The notes: generated by a model not told the origin, from the sequence alone. Counted from the stretch's first letter, positions 34,649 through 43,475 are shown. The stretch: DNA of 64,000 bases from Clostridia bacterium (GCA_900751885.1 CAADTH010000064.1:345675-409674), one strand, 5' to 3'. Numbers and translations are program-made.

Positions 34649-35566
34649 TTATTTTAAGAATCCTTCTACGATTGTTCGCTCTGCTTCTTCCTCTGTAAGT
34701 CCCAATGTCTCCAGCTTCAAAATCTGTTCTCCTGCAATTTTACCGATCGCCGCCTCATGAATCAAGGACGCATCCACATGATTTGCTACAAGCTGTGGAC
34801 TTGCATTGACAATGCCATGATCCATAATAATCGCATCACACTCAGAATGTCCCGTGCATGGTGCATTGCCTGAAATACACGAGCGAAAGTCCTGGTAGGA
34901 TTCTCCCTTTGCCACAGAACGCGACACCAAATCAACTGCTGCATCCTCTCCGTCAAGGGTTACCTCAAAATCGCTTTCTGCGCGCTGTTTCCCCTCAGTC
35001 ATGATTTTCTCTCTAATTACCAGCCGTGCATGTTCTGCCACCTTCGCTTTCGTCACACGTTTGGTCGAATCCACTCCGCCAATCTGGGTTGTATCCATCT
35101 CCATGGAGGCACCGTCCTCCAGTGTCACATAGGTCACAGGGTCAATGGTACGCGCACCTGTACCGTCACCGATTCCGATATGCTTCTCCAAATACAAAAC
35201 TCTTGCATTTTTAGATAGGAAAAACCGATGAATTCCATTGTGGCGCGCCTGCTCTCCCCCATCCGAATGAACACCGCATCCTGCAACAATCGTGACATCC
35301 GCGCCTTCTCCAATATAAAAATCATTATATACCAAATCATCCACATTGCTATGTGTGACACACGCCGGAATATAAACCTTTTCTCCCTTCGTCCCAGCCG
35401 TCACAATAATATCAATACCAGGACGGTCTTTCTTTGATTCTATTTTAATATGTTCTGTGGACTGCCGCCCCGCACACCCGCCGTCCTCACGGATATTGAA
35501 CGCGCCTTGCGGCGTACCCTTGATATCAGAGACAATCTCCAATAGCGTTTGTGTAATCTTGTTCAT
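34649..35566 (-). CDS. sufB: SufB/SufD-family Fe-S scaffold protein
   Basis: Scaffold component of the SUF iron-sulfur assembly system, working with the ATPase SufC. 305 residues, much shorter than classical SufB (~470). The beta-helix core is visible (GAFNIREDGGCAGRQSTEHIKI, EGADVTIVAGCGVHSDGG, LEDGASMEMDTTQIGGVDST), with SECDAIIMDHGIVNASPQLVANHVDASLIHEAAIGKIA at the C-terminus. It overlaps the sufC stop by ATGA. Only these two genes are present (no sufS, sufU or sufE), matching the minimal two-gene SufBC/SmsCB type of anaerobes. Confidence 0.88.
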   Translation of the reverse strand: MNKITQTLLEIVSDIKGTPQGAFNIREDGGCAGRQSTEHIKIESKKDRPGIDIIVTAGTKGEKVYIPACVTHSNVDDLVYNDFYIGEGADVTIVAGCGVHSDGGEQARHNGIHRFFLSKNARVLYLEKHIGIGDGTGARTIDPVTYVTLEDGASMEMDTTQIGGVDSTKRVTKAKVAEHARLVIREKIMTEGKQRAESDFEVTLDGEDAAVDLVSRSVAKGESYQDFRSCISGNAPCTGHSECDAIIMDHGIVNASPQLVANHVDASLIHEAAIGKIAGEQILKLETLGLTEEEAERTIVEGFLK

Positions 35567-36282
35567 TTTGTGCCTCCCCTCTTTGGACAGCGTGGACAGC
35601 CTGTTTCCCTCAAAACCGGCAAAACCTGTTCTCTTGGTCCCTGCGCCGTGATATGTCCGCCTGAAATCACAATAATTTCATCCGCAATCTCAAAAATACG
35701 CTCCTGATGAGAAATAATTAACAGCGAACCCTTGATTGTTTTACGAAGCTCATCCAAAACCTGAATGAGCGATTGAAAGCTCCAAATATCAATACCTGCT
35801 TCCGGTTCATCAAACAGAGAAAACGGTGCACGCCGTACCAATACCGATGCAATTTCAATTCGTTTCAATTCCCCTCCAGACAAGCTGGCATTGATTTCTC
35901 TGTCAATATAGTCGCGTGCACAAAGTCCAACACCGCTTAGGCAATCGCAAAGCTGTCCCTCTCCCATCTTTCCGCCTGCCGCAAGCTCCAGCATATCACG
36001 CACAGTAATGCCCTTGAATCTGACAGGCTGCTGGAAGCCATATGCGATTCCCTTTTTTGCCCTGTCCGTCACACTCAAATCCGTGATATCCTCTCCATCA
36101 AATAACACCTGCCCACTATCAGGGCGTTCAATTCCTGCAATCATTTTTGCAAGAGACGTCTTACCACCGCCGTTCGGCCCTGTAATTACCGTCAGCTTTC
36201 CATCGCTTACTTTGAGGGATACATCATCTAAGATCCCCTTGCCATCTGATACTGACCATGATATATGTTTTAGCTCAAGCAC
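35563..36282 (-). CDS. sufC: SufC-like ABC ATPase
   Basis: Cytoplasmic ATPase that drives Fe-S scaffold dynamics. Start taken at GTG 36282 (VLELKHISWSV), 8 nt after GGGAG; ATG at 36339 would overlap the P-type ATPase gene without a ribosome site. 239 residues: Walker A GPNGGGKTSL (~30-39), Q-loop FGFQQP, signature LSGGELKRIEI (~135), Walker B FSLFDEPEAGID. The very C-terminus has RETGCPRCPKRGGTK, a CxxC pair not part of standard SufC. It follows the P-type ATPase closely. Confidence 0.9.
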   Translation of the reverse strand: MLELKHISWSVSDGKGILDDVSLKVSDGKLTVITGPNGGGKTSLAKMIAGIERPDSGQVLFDGEDITDLSVTDRAKKGIAYGFQQPVRFKGITVRDMLELAAGGKMGEGQLCDCLSGVGLCARDYIDREINASLSGGELKRIEIASVLVRRAPFSLFDEPEAGIDIWSFQSLIQVLDELRKTIKGSLLIISHQERIFEIADEIIVISGGHITAQGPREQVLPVLRETGCPRCPKRGGTK

Positions 36283-36298
36283 GAGCGTCACTCCCTTT

Positions 36299-38155
36299 TC
36301 ATTTGTTTTTGTCCTGAATATGCAGGGCGCGCATTGCATTTAAAATTGCAATTACAGAAACGCCCACATCTGCAAACACTGCTTCCCACATGTCCGCCAT
36401 ACCGAATGCGCCCAGTGCCAGCACCAACGCCTTAATACCAAGTGCAAATATGATATTTTGTTTGACAATCCGAAGTGTTTTCCTGGAAATACAGATAGCA
36501 GATGCAATCTTCGACGGTTTATCGTCCATCAGGACAATATCAGCCGCTTCGATTGCCGCGTCAGAGCCAAGCGCTCCCATCGCGATTCCAATATCCGCAC
36601 GCGATAGTACAGGCGCGTCATTGATGCCGTCTCCGACAAATGCCAGTTTTCCCTCTCCGGCTGTTTCCTTTAACAATACTTCAACCTGCGCTACCTTGTC
36701 TGCCGGAAGAAGCTCTGTGAATACTTCATCAATTCCCAGCTGCTTTGCCACATGCTCACCGACTGCCTTTGTGTCTCCAGTGAGCATGACTGTCTTTTTT
36801 ACCCCCTGTTTTTTCAGCGAAGCAATCGCGTCCGCCGCGTCCGGCTTCACTTCATCAGAAATCACAATATGACCTGCATACTCTCCATCAACCGACACAT
36901 GTACCACCGTACCGGAAAGATGACAGTCACGGTAATCTACACTTGCCCTTTCCATCAGCTTGCCGTTGCCTGCATATACTGTCTTTCCATCAATCACTGC
37001 CTTTACCCCATGTCCTGCAAGCTCCTCTACATCCCCCACACGGCTGACATCCGGCTTTTTATGATATGCTTCCTTCAGAGAATGGGAAATCGGGTGGTCA
37101 GAATAGCTCTCTGCAAGTACTGCAAGCTCTAAAAGCTCATCCTCCGGTATCTCATCCGGATGCACAGCCGTCACCTTGAAGGTGCCCTGTGTGAGCGTAC
37201 CTGTTTTATCGAATACAACTGTCTGTGTTTTAGAAAGTGCTTCTAAATAATTGCTTCCCTTTACCAAAATTCCATATTTGGACGCACCCCCAATTCCACC
37301 GAAAAAGCCAAGTGGTATCGAAATAACGAGTGCGCACGGACAGGATATCACAAGGAAAATGAGTGCCCTCCCAATCCAATTGCTCCATCCTCCTCCTAAG
37401 ATAAGCGGAGGAAGCACTGCCAAAAGAAGCGCTGCAATCACTACGACCGGAGTATAATACCGTGCAAATCTCGTAATAAAATTTTCTGCCTTTGCCTTTT
37501 TACTGCTTGAATTTTCTACCAAGTCAAGAATCTTTGCTACCGTGGATTCTCCAAATTCTTTTTGTACCTTTACCCTCAGCAGTCCGCTTTGATTGATGCA
37601 TCCGCTGATAACTTCATCGCCAGGCTTTACGTCCCTCGGAAGAGACTCCCCTGTGAGCGCTGAGGTATTCACAGTGGAGATTCCCTCTAATACTGTACCG
37701 TCTAATGGAATCCGTTCTCCAGATTTGATTACAATCGTATCTCCAACTGCCACTTCCTCAGGGTCGACCTGCTTCAGCACTCCATCTACTTCTATATTCG
37801 CATAATCAGGACGAATATCCATCAGCTCGGAAATCGACTTTCTGGAGCGTCCGACCGCATAGCTTTGGAACAGCTCTCCAACCTGATAAAACAGCATAAC
37901 TGCAACGCCTTCCGGATACTCTCCCACACAGAATGCACCAATTGTTGCGATTGACATCAAGAAATTCTCATCGAATACCTGTCCCCTTATAATGTTCCTA
38001 ACCGCACGCCAAACGACATCCCATCCGATTATCACATAAGGGATGAGAAATAATCCCATTCGAAGCCATCCAGACAGCGGCAATAAATATGCCACCAAAA
38101 ATAGGACAAAGCCTATGATAATACGAAAAAGCATTTTTTTCTGTTTCTTGCTCAT
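36299..38155 (-). CDS. cadA: Heavy-metal P1B-type ATPase (CadA/ZntA-like)
   Basis: ATP-driven export of Zn2+/Cd2+/Pb2+. 618 residues with no N-terminal metal-binding domain. Landmarks: TGES phosphatase loop (ALTGESLPRD, ~168), transmembrane CPC motif at 272-274 (SCPCALVIS), phosphorylated Asp316 in DKTGTLT, HP motif (SDHPISHSLK), GDGINDAPVLSRADIGIAMG, and a final membrane pair with DVGVSVIAILNAMRAL, typical of the Zn/Cd/Pb subgroup. The missing metal-binding domain is encoded as the separate 72-residue HMA protein just upstream, followed by an ArsR repressor gene: one operon. Confidence 0.93.
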   Translation of the reverse strand: MSKKQKKMLFRIIIGFVLFLVAYLLPLSGWLRMGLFLIPYVIIGWDVVWRAVRNIIRGQVFDENFLMSIATIGAFCVGEYPEGVAVMLFYQVGELFQSYAVGRSRKSISELMDIRPDYANIEVDGVLKQVDPEEVAVGDTIVIKSGERIPLDGTVLEGISTVNTSALTGESLPRDVKPGDEVISGCINQSGLLRVKVQKEFGESTVAKILDLVENSSSKKAKAENFITRFARYYTPVVVIAALLLAVLPPLILGGGWSNWIGRALIFLVISCPCALVISIPLGFFGGIGGASKYGILVKGSNYLEALSKTQTVVFDKTGTLTQGTFKVTAVHPDEIPEDELLELAVLAESYSDHPISHSLKEAYHKKPDVSRVGDVEELAGHGVKAVIDGKTVYAGNGKLMERASVDYRDCHLSGTVVHVSVDGEYAGHIVISDEVKPDAADAIASLKKQGVKKTVMLTGDTKAVGEHVAKQLGIDEVFTELLPADKVAQVEVLLKETAGEGKLAFVGDGINDAPVLSRADIGIAMGALGSDAAIEAADIVLMDDKPSKIASAICISRKTLRIVKQNIIFALGIKALVLALGAFGMADMWEAVFADVGVSVIAILNAMRALHIQDKNK

Positions 38156-38168
38156 ATCAAGGTCCTCC

Positions 38169-38387
38169 TTACAGCTGAATCACGCAGTCAGGCTCTACCT
38201 TCTTACATACCCTCACAACTTCCCTCATGATATCATCAAATTGTTCTTCTTCCGCTTCAATGGTAATCTTTTGAGAAAGAAAGCTCACCGTCGCGCTGTG
38301 TACGCCCTTTATTTTATTGATTGCCGTCTCCATTTTTGCCGCACAATTTGCGCAGTCTAAATCTTCTAATTTATAGGTTTTTCTCAT
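38169..38387 (-). CDS. Heavy-metal-associated (HMA) domain protein
   Basis: A free-standing 72-residue ferredoxin-like metal-binding domain with the motif DLDCANCAAKMETAINKI (CxxC at residues ~13-16) and the betaalphabeta repeat. It lies 13 nt upstream of the P-type ATPase, whose own N-terminal HMA domain is absent, so it probably delivers metal to the pump or serves as its split regulatory domain. Confidence 0.92.
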   Translation of the reverse strand: MRKTYKLEDLDCANCAAKMETAINKIKGVHSATVSFLSQKITIEAEEEQFDDIMREVVRVCKKVEPDCVIQL

Positions 38388-38405
38388 AATTATCCCCTCC
38401 TCAAT

Positions 38406-38768
38406 TTATTCTGAAATATGCTCCATTCCCTGACCGATAATCGTGTGTACATGCTCATCTGCCAATGAATAAAATACTGTTTTTCCCTCTCTTCGGTATT
38501 TGACAAGCTTACTTTGCTTCAGCGCACGCAGCTGGTGTGAGATTGCAGACTGTGTCATACCAAGAAGCTGTGCAATGTCATACACACACATTTCTGATTC
38601 GAGCAAAACAGATAAAATCTTAATTCTGGTCGAGTCGCCGAATATTTTAAATAGCTCTGCCAAATCATACAGAATTTCATCGTCCGGCATTTGTTTTTTT
38701 ACCTTCTCGACAACATCCGGATGCGCGAACATGTATCCACTTTCCTCCCACTCTTTTTTCTCTTCCAT
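38406..38768 (-). CDS. ArsR/SmtB-family metal-responsive repressor
   Basis: Start ATG 38768 after AAAGGA (GTG at 38777 is possible). 120 residues with a winged helix-turn-helix (IFGDSTRIKILSVLLESEMCVYDIAQLLGMTQSAISHQLRALKQSKLVKYRREGK in parts). The alpha3 motif is EMCVYDIA, so only the first Cys of the usual CVC metal site is present. C-terminal alpha5 HVHTIIGQGMEH supplies His/Glu of the Zn-type alpha5 site. It leads the operon with HMA and P-type ATPase and is preceded by a matching operator. Confidence 0.92.
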   Translation of the reverse strand: MEEKKEWEESGYMFAHPDVVEKVKKQMPDDEILYDLAELFKIFGDSTRIKILSVLLESEMCVYDIAQLLGMTQSAISHQLRALKQSKLVKYRREGKTVFYSLADEHVHTIIGQGMEHISE

Positions 38769-38785
38769 TACACACACATCCTTTC

Positions 38786-38805
38786 ATATGAACCATTGTT
38801 CATAT
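38786..38805. promoter_or_regulatory. ArsR/SmtB-type operator
   Basis: Inverted repeat ATATGAAC / GTTCATAT separated by CATT, 18 bp upstream of the arsR-family start. It fits the 12-2-12 imperfect palindromes bound by CadC/SmtB/CzrA. Confidence 0.8.
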
Positions 38806-38907
38806 ATTATTATATGCAATGATTTACAAAATGTCAACCCATTTTAAAAAATTGTCTCTCTATTTTCTGTTAAATTTTATTCTCTACTAAAAATATATAT
38901 TTTCCTC

Positions 38908-38942
38908 TTGACAATCAAAACTGTAATTAATATAATTACAGT
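38908..38942 (+). promoter_or_regulatory. Promoter with Rrf2-type palindrome for the rhodanese-rrf2-ccdA operon
   Basis: TTGACA (38908-38913), 17-nt spacer and TATAAT (38931-38936) are a perfect sigma-A promoter. A perfect 10-bp-arm palindrome (ACTGTAATTA, 3-nt centre, TAATTACAGT; 38920-38942) covers the -10 box. An Rrf2 regulator is encoded in the operon. Confidence 0.8.
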
Positions 38943-38977
38943 ATAAAATAAATATTTTTTAGTTTGGAGGTACTTTT

Positions 38978-39385
38978 ATGAAACGTGCAAAATTTATGCT
39001 ATGTTGTATCTTATGCCCCGTTATTCTCTTTTCTGCATGTTCCAAAGCTTCTGATACAAACAGCAGTTATCACAAAATCACTGCACAGGAGGCAAAGCGC
39101 ATGCTTGACAGCCGAGAGGGCATTTTAATTGATGTACGCACTCCCGAAGAATATGCACTGTCCCATATTCCAGGTGCAATTTTAATTCCAAATGAAAGCA
39201 TCGGTGAAAAAAAGCCAGAGGAGCTTTCTTCTCTCTCTGAGCCTCTCTTAATATATTGCCGTTCGGGACGCCGAAGTAAGGAAGCGGCTGAAAAGCTAAC
39301 AAGGTTAGGCTACACTGCTGTCTACGATTTTGGCGGAATCGTAGATTGGCCCTATGAAGTCACTTCAGGTGGTGTTCAAAAGTGA
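38978..39385 (+). CDS. Rhodanese-like lipoprotein
   Basis: 135 residues with a lipoprotein signal (MKRAKFMLCCILCPVILFSAC, cleaved before Cys21) and one rhodanese domain (~35-130): AKRMLDSREGILIDVRTPEEYALSHIPGA and the active-site loop YCRSGRRS with the persulfide Cys (~residue 92). Such surface rhodaneses handle sulfane sulfur outside the membrane. First gene of an operon with Rrf2 and CcdA-TlpA, suggesting extracytoplasmic thiol redox. GGAGG precedes the ATG. Confidence 0.9.
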   Translation: MKRAKFMLCCILCPVILFSACSKASDTNSSYHKITAQEAKRMLDSREGILIDVRTPEEYALSHIPGAILIPNESIGEKKPEELSSLSEPLLIYCRSGRRSKEAAEKLTRLGYTAVYDFGGIVDWPYEVTSGGVQK

Positions 39386-39813
39386 CCAGTGAATTTTCAG
39401 TTGCGGTTCATGCACTCGTGTATCTTTATCATAAGGGCACAACCGTATCCAGTGAAGCGCTCTCAAAAAACATTTGTACTCACCCTGTCCGTGTGCGTCA
39501 TGTCATGTCAAAACTCAAAAAGGCATTTATCGTAACGACAAAGGAAGGAGCGGACGGCGGATATCGGTTGACAAAGGATGCAGCCATGCTCTCTCTTAGA
39601 CAAATCGCAGATGTGCTTGACATACAGTTTGTCTCTTGCGGCTGGAAAAGCGGTGATATTGACGCGGATTGCCTTGTGTCTTCCGGCATGGCTGGGATAC
39701 TGGAACAAATCTACCAGTCTCTCAATCAGGCTTGCTCGAACGAACTGGAGCAGATGACAATCGCCGGCATCGAACAACAGCTCTTTCAAAAAAAACATAC
39801 CAATCAAGTGTGA
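39382..39813 (+). CDS. Rrf2-family transcriptional regulator
   Basis: GTG start overlapping the rhodanese stop by 4 nt. The 143-residue protein has the Rrf2 winged helix (SEFSVAVHALVYLYHKGTTVSSEALSKNICTHPVRVRHVMSKL; GADGGYRLTKDAAMLSLRQIADVL) and two cysteines at ~87 and ~96 (VSCGWKSGDIDADCLVSSG), fewer than the three cluster ligands of IscR/NsrR. It could sense thiol state or a labile cluster. Likely autoregulates through the palindrome at 38920-38942. Confidence 0.9.
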   Translation: MTSEFSVAVHALVYLYHKGTTVSSEALSKNICTHPVRVRHVMSKLKKAFIVTTKEGADGGYRLTKDAAMLSLRQIADVLDIQFVSCGWKSGDIDADCLVSSGMAGILEQIYQSLNQACSNELEQMTIAGIEQQLFQKKHTNQV

Positions 39814-39887
39814 CTATCATATATGGACTCTTTTAGAGAGTGCAAGTATTTATTCTAACTCTATTGTATCCGAACAGGAGGTTTTTT

Positions 39888-41162
39888 ATGGGTTTTTCTT
39901 TAGAGACTAGTGTCCCTGCATTCGTTGTATTCCTACAGGGAATCATCAGCTTTTTTTCCCCATGTGTTCTTCCGCTTGTTCCGCTTTATATCGGATATTT
40001 GGCAGGAGGGACGAAAACAGTGGATGAACATGGTGTGATTCATTACCAAAAGAAAAAGGTGATGCTTAACACGCTCTTTTTCGTGCTGGGAATCAGTTTT
40101 GCTTTTTTCCTTTTGGGCTTTGGCTTTACCACCACTGGACGCTTCTTCAGCGGTCACCGTATGTTGTTTTCCAGAATCGGTGGTGTTCTCGTCATTGCTT
40201 TTGGGCTGTACCAGCTTGGCGTATTTGGCTCCCGCTTTTTAAGCCGTGAGCACCGCCTGCCGTTTCGACTTGACCTTGTAGCGATGAATCCTATTACTGC
40301 ACTGATTTTAGGGTTTACCTTCAGCTTCGCCTGGACTCCGTGCGTTGGTCCCGCTCTTGCAAGTGTGCTTTTGATGGCATCCTCCGCGAATTCTACTGTC
40401 TGGGGGTTTGTACTGATTGCAGTTTACACAGCCGGATTTATCTTGCCTTTTCTGGCGGTTGGACTGTTTACCGGCACACTGTTGGACTTTTTTAAACGGC
40501 ATCAAAAGGGCGTGAGCTATACTGTTAAAATCGGCGGCATCTTGATGATTTTAATGGGAATTATGATGCTGACTGGCTGGATGAATGGAATGACAGGATA
40601 CCTTTCTAAATTTACCGCAGGCTCTTCTCCATCTCCCACAGTGTCTCCTGCTCCGACCACAGAAGCAACTCCTTCTCCTGCCCCTAGCAAAGCACCGGAG
40701 AGAAACATCACACCTGCTCCAAATTTTACCCTGACCGACCAATATGGAAATCCGCATGCACTTTCTGATTATAGAGGAAAGACAGTATTTTTGAATTTTT
40801 GGGCAACCTGGTGTGGTCCATGCCGAAAGGAAATGCCTGATATTGAAGATCTGTATCAAAGGTATGGACAAAACTCTGGTGATGTCGTCATCTTAGGAGT
40901 CGCAAACCCAAAGACACCTCAGTCTCCTACAAATCAGGATGTATCCGAGGAGGAAATCAAACAATTTCTTTCAGATGGCGGTTACACCTATCCAACCTTA
41001 ATGGACACGACCGGAAATGTCCTGTCTGACTATGGAATCAGTGCATTTCCAACCACCTTTATGATTGATAAGGATGGAACTGTATATGGATATGTCTCTG
41101 GTACTCTTACCAAAAGCATGATGGAGGATATCATCCGACAAACAATTGAAGGTAGAAAATAA
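39888..41162 (+). CDS. CcdA-TlpA fusion (thiol-disulfide transporter plus thioredoxin domain)
   Basis: Start ATG 39888 after AGGAGG. 424 residues: CcdA/DsbD-beta membrane domain (~8-235, six segments; reactive Cys in ISFFSPCVLPLVPLY and FAWTPCVGPALASV), a Ser/Pro/Thr/Ala-rich linker (~245-278), and an extracytoplasmic TlpA/ResA thioredoxin domain (~280-424) with WATWCGPCRKEMPD. It moves electrons from cytoplasmic thioredoxin across the membrane directly to its own thioredoxin domain. Fits with the rhodanese lipoprotein as an extracytoplasmic thiol repair or sulfur relay system. Confidence 0.92.
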   Translation: MGFSLETSVPAFVVFLQGIISFFSPCVLPLVPLYIGYLAGGTKTVDEHGVIHYQKKKVMLNTLFFVLGISFAFFLLGFGFTTTGRFFSGHRMLFSRIGGVLVIAFGLYQLGVFGSRFLSREHRLPFRLDLVAMNPITALILGFTFSFAWTPCVGPALASVLLMASSANSTVWGFVLIAVYTAGFILPFLAVGLFTGTLLDFFKRHQKGVSYTVKIGGILMILMGIMMLTGWMNGMTGYLSKFTAGSSPSPTVSPAPTTEATPSPAPSKAPERNITPAPNFTLTDQYGNPHALSDYRGKTVFLNFWATWCGPCRKEMPDIEDLYQRYGQNSGDVVILGVANPKTPQSPTNQDVSEEEIKQFLSDGGYTYPTLMDTTGNVLSDYGISAFPTTFMIDKDGTVYGYVSGTLTKSMMEDIIRQTIEGRK

Positions 41163-41417
41163 GGATAAAAAGAGGTTACACGAAGTTTGAACAAGTCCAG
41201 TAAAAACGGACAATGACAAAAAGACCTCCTATGGTATACCATAGGAGGTTTTGCTATGCCTAGAGAGTACAGACAGATAAAAACAAAACTGACACCGTAT
41301 GAGAAACGATATCAGTTTGTTTCTTAAATTTTAATCATTACTGCCATATCAGCCTTTTTTGTGTTGTCTGTACTACATGGTCAGTTCAAAACACACACCT
41401 TTTTATTGTGCCCTACT
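41163..41417. other. Intergenic region after ccdA-tlpA
   Basis: Holds a perfect hairpin at 41223-41250 and, after it, a tiny frame at 41256 (GGAGG, then MPREYRQIK, stop at 41301) that looks like the first residues of an insertion-sequence transposase of the MPREYR... type, probably a relic. No other gene. Confidence 0.45.
41223..41250 (+). terminator. Palindromic hairpin after ccdA-tlpA
   Basis: A perfect 28-nt palindrome with arms AACCTCCTATGGTA-type (AGACCTCCTATGG / CCATAGGAGGTTTT) and a short T-run; likely terminator, or an insertion-sequence end since a transposase-like start follows. Confidence 0.65.
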
Positions 41418-43085
41418 TTATACTTCCATAATAATCGGCAAAATCATCGGACTTCTCTTCGTCTGGTCATAAATATAATGCGCGATATTATTTTTCAAAT
41501 TATTTTTAATGGTAGACCAATCTGATACCTTTTTCTCCACGCACTTTTCCAAGCTTTCCTTTGCTACATCGCGAACTCTGTCAATCAATCCCTCTGCTTC
41601 TCTGACATAGACAAATCCACGCGAAATCACATCCGGTCCTGCCGCAATCTTTTTCTTGTCTCTGGAAAGCGTTGCTACGACAATAATCAGTCCATCCTCA
41701 GATAGATGCTTTCTGTCGCGCAGAACGATATTCCCAACATCCCCTACGCCCAAGCCGTCAACCAAAATCTTTCCTGCCGGCACAGTCCCGTTGACCTTCG
41801 CACTTCTCTCATCCATCTCCAGGACGATTCCATTCTCCAGCATAAAGATGTTTTTCGGGTCGATGCCAACCTGCTCTGCGAGCTTCGCATGCTGAACCAG
41901 CATCCTGTGTTCTCCATGGACTGGAATAAAGTACTTTGGTTTGGTAAGCGCCAAAATAAGCTTTAGCTCCTCCTGACAGGCATGTCCGGATACATGTACC
42001 TCAGAAAGTGACTTGTAAATCACTTCCGCCCCTGTCTTAAACAGCTCATCGACAACGCTCGAAATCGCTTTTTCATTTCCTGGAATCGGTGTCGCCGAAA
42101 TGATAATCAAATCATCCTTTGTGATTTCCACTTTGCGGTGGTCAGAAAATGCCATCCGTGTGAGCGCGCTCATCGGCTCGCCCTGGCTTCCCGTCGTCAC
42201 AATTACCACCTGGTTCGGACGATATTTATTGATTGCGTCAATGTTGATGAGTACCCCTTCCGGCACAGTCATATATCCGAGTAAAATCGCAACCTCTACG
42301 ATATTCTCCATACTTCTGCCGGATACCGCAACCTTTCTGCCATACTTGACCGCAGCATTGATAATCTGCTGAACACGGTGGACATTCGATGCAAAGGTTG
42401 CCACAATAATCCGCTTGTTGCAGTCTTTGAATATCTCCTCAAAACGGTGTCCCACACTTCTCTCACTCATTGTAAAGCCTGGGCGCTCCACATTCGTGCT
42501 GTCGGACAACAGCGCCAGCACTCCTTGCTTTCCAAGCTCACCCAATCTTGCCAAATCAATCATTTCTCCGACAATCGGAGTGGTGTCGATTTTAAAGTCT
42601 CCTGTATGGATGACCGTTCCAACCGGCGTGGTCAATGCAATTGCAACCGCATCGGCGATGGAGTGGTTTGTTCTGATAAACTCCACAGTAAAGCTAGGAC
42701 ATAGCTTTACCACATCGCCTGCCTTCATGCGGTTGAGCTTTACCTTAGAGAGCATGTTATGCTCCTTGAGTTTGTGCTCCACCAGCCCCAGTGTCAATCT
42801 TGTGCCGTACACCGGCACATTGACCTGCTTTAAAAAGAACGGTAGCCCTCCGATGTGATCCTCATGTCCATGCGTCAGAAAAATCGCCCGTACCTTATCG
42901 ATGTTCTTTTCCAAGTACGTAATATCGTTGATTACGAGGTCTACTCCCAGCATATCATCATCCGGGAACGCCATACCACAGTCAATGACGACAATGTCAT
43001 TGCCATACTCGAATGCCGTCAGGTTTTTCCCGATTTCGTCGAGTCCTCCCAGCGGAATCATCTTTAGTTTTTGTTTTCTTGCCAC
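41418..43085 (-). CDS. rnj: Ribonuclease J
   Basis: Metallo-beta-lactamase/beta-CASP ribonuclease with 5'-3' exo- and endonuclease activity in mRNA turnover and rRNA processing. Start taken as GTG 43085 (MARKQKLKMIPLGGLDEIGKN), 8 nt after GGAGG; the ATG at 43100 overlaps that site. 555 residues, normal length. Zinc motifs LTHGHEDHIGGLPF (~70-80), HTGDFKID; beta-CASP region with SDSTNVERPGFTMSE and the C-terminal dimer domain after ~450. Predicted promoter lies about 170 nt upstream, giving a long leader. Confidence 0.95.
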   Translation of the reverse strand: MARKQKLKMIPLGGLDEIGKNLTAFEYGNDIVVIDCGMAFPDDDMLGVDLVINDITYLEKNIDKVRAIFLTHGHEDHIGGLPFFLKQVNVPVYGTRLTLGLVEHKLKEHNMLSKVKLNRMKAGDVVKLCPSFTVEFIRTNHSIADAVAIALTTPVGTVIHTGDFKIDTTPIVGEMIDLARLGELGKQGVLALLSDSTNVERPGFTMSERSVGHRFEEIFKDCNKRIIVATFASNVHRVQQIINAAVKYGRKVAVSGRSMENIVEVAILLGYMTVPEGVLINIDAINKYRPNQVVIVTTGSQGEPMSALTRMAFSDHRKVEITKDDLIIISATPIPGNEKAISSVVDELFKTGAEVIYKSLSEVHVSGHACQEELKLILALTKPKYFIPVHGEHRMLVQHAKLAEQVGIDPKNIFMLENGIVLEMDERSAKVNGTVPAGKILVDGLGVGDVGNIVLRDRKHLSEDGLIIVVATLSRDKKKIAAGPDVISRGFVYVREAEGLIDRVRDVAKESLEKCVEKKVSDWSTIKNNLKNNIAHYIYDQTKRSPMILPIIMEV

Positions 43086-43263
43086 TAATGTTACCTCCAT
43101 TATTGTGTTTTTTATATTGTCTGGTTATACTTGCAAAACTTATTTTATAGTCCGCCGGTCATTCCTAAGCTTGAGAAATACCGCTCTTTCCCAAAAAACA
43201 ACCGCTATAAAATCTTCTACCTTCGCACGTGCCAAAGTAGTCCGCTCATATTAACTCTATATT

Positions 43264-43291
43264 ATTATATCATAAAAATAGCATTCGTCAA
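43264..43291 (-). promoter_or_regulatory. Promoter of rnj
   Basis: On the minus strand TTGACG (43291-43286), 16-nt spacer, TATAAT (43269-43264). Confidence 0.65.
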
Positions 43292-43431
43292 CCAAAGATT
43301 TTTTATGCGGTAAACTGCCCATGCTCCAAATTTTTCATTTTTTTATATTCAAAAGCACATGCTTCTCTTTCGGATTTATTTTAGAACCATGGGCAAATAC
43401 CACAATTATATTTTCTCAAGCACCGATCCAA

Positions 43432-43469
43432 AAAAAGATATCATTGCAAATGCAATGATATCTTTTTTT
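43432..43469. terminator. Terminator after sleB-ypeB
   Basis: AAAAAGATATCATTGCA / TGCAATGATATCTTTTT perfect stem with T-runs on both strands. Confidence 0.9.
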
Positions 43470-43475
43470 CTACCG

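Larger units (their letters stand above)
43086..43475. other. Intergenic region between rnj and ypeB
   Basis: Contains the rnj promoter (43264-43291), its long leader, and the ypeB terminator (43432-43469). No gene seen. Confidence 0.6.

Noticed and set aside
36283..36339. N-terminal extension of SufC starting at 36339
   Set aside because: It would lie within the end of the P-type ATPase gene and lacks a ribosome site, whereas GTG 36282 has one.
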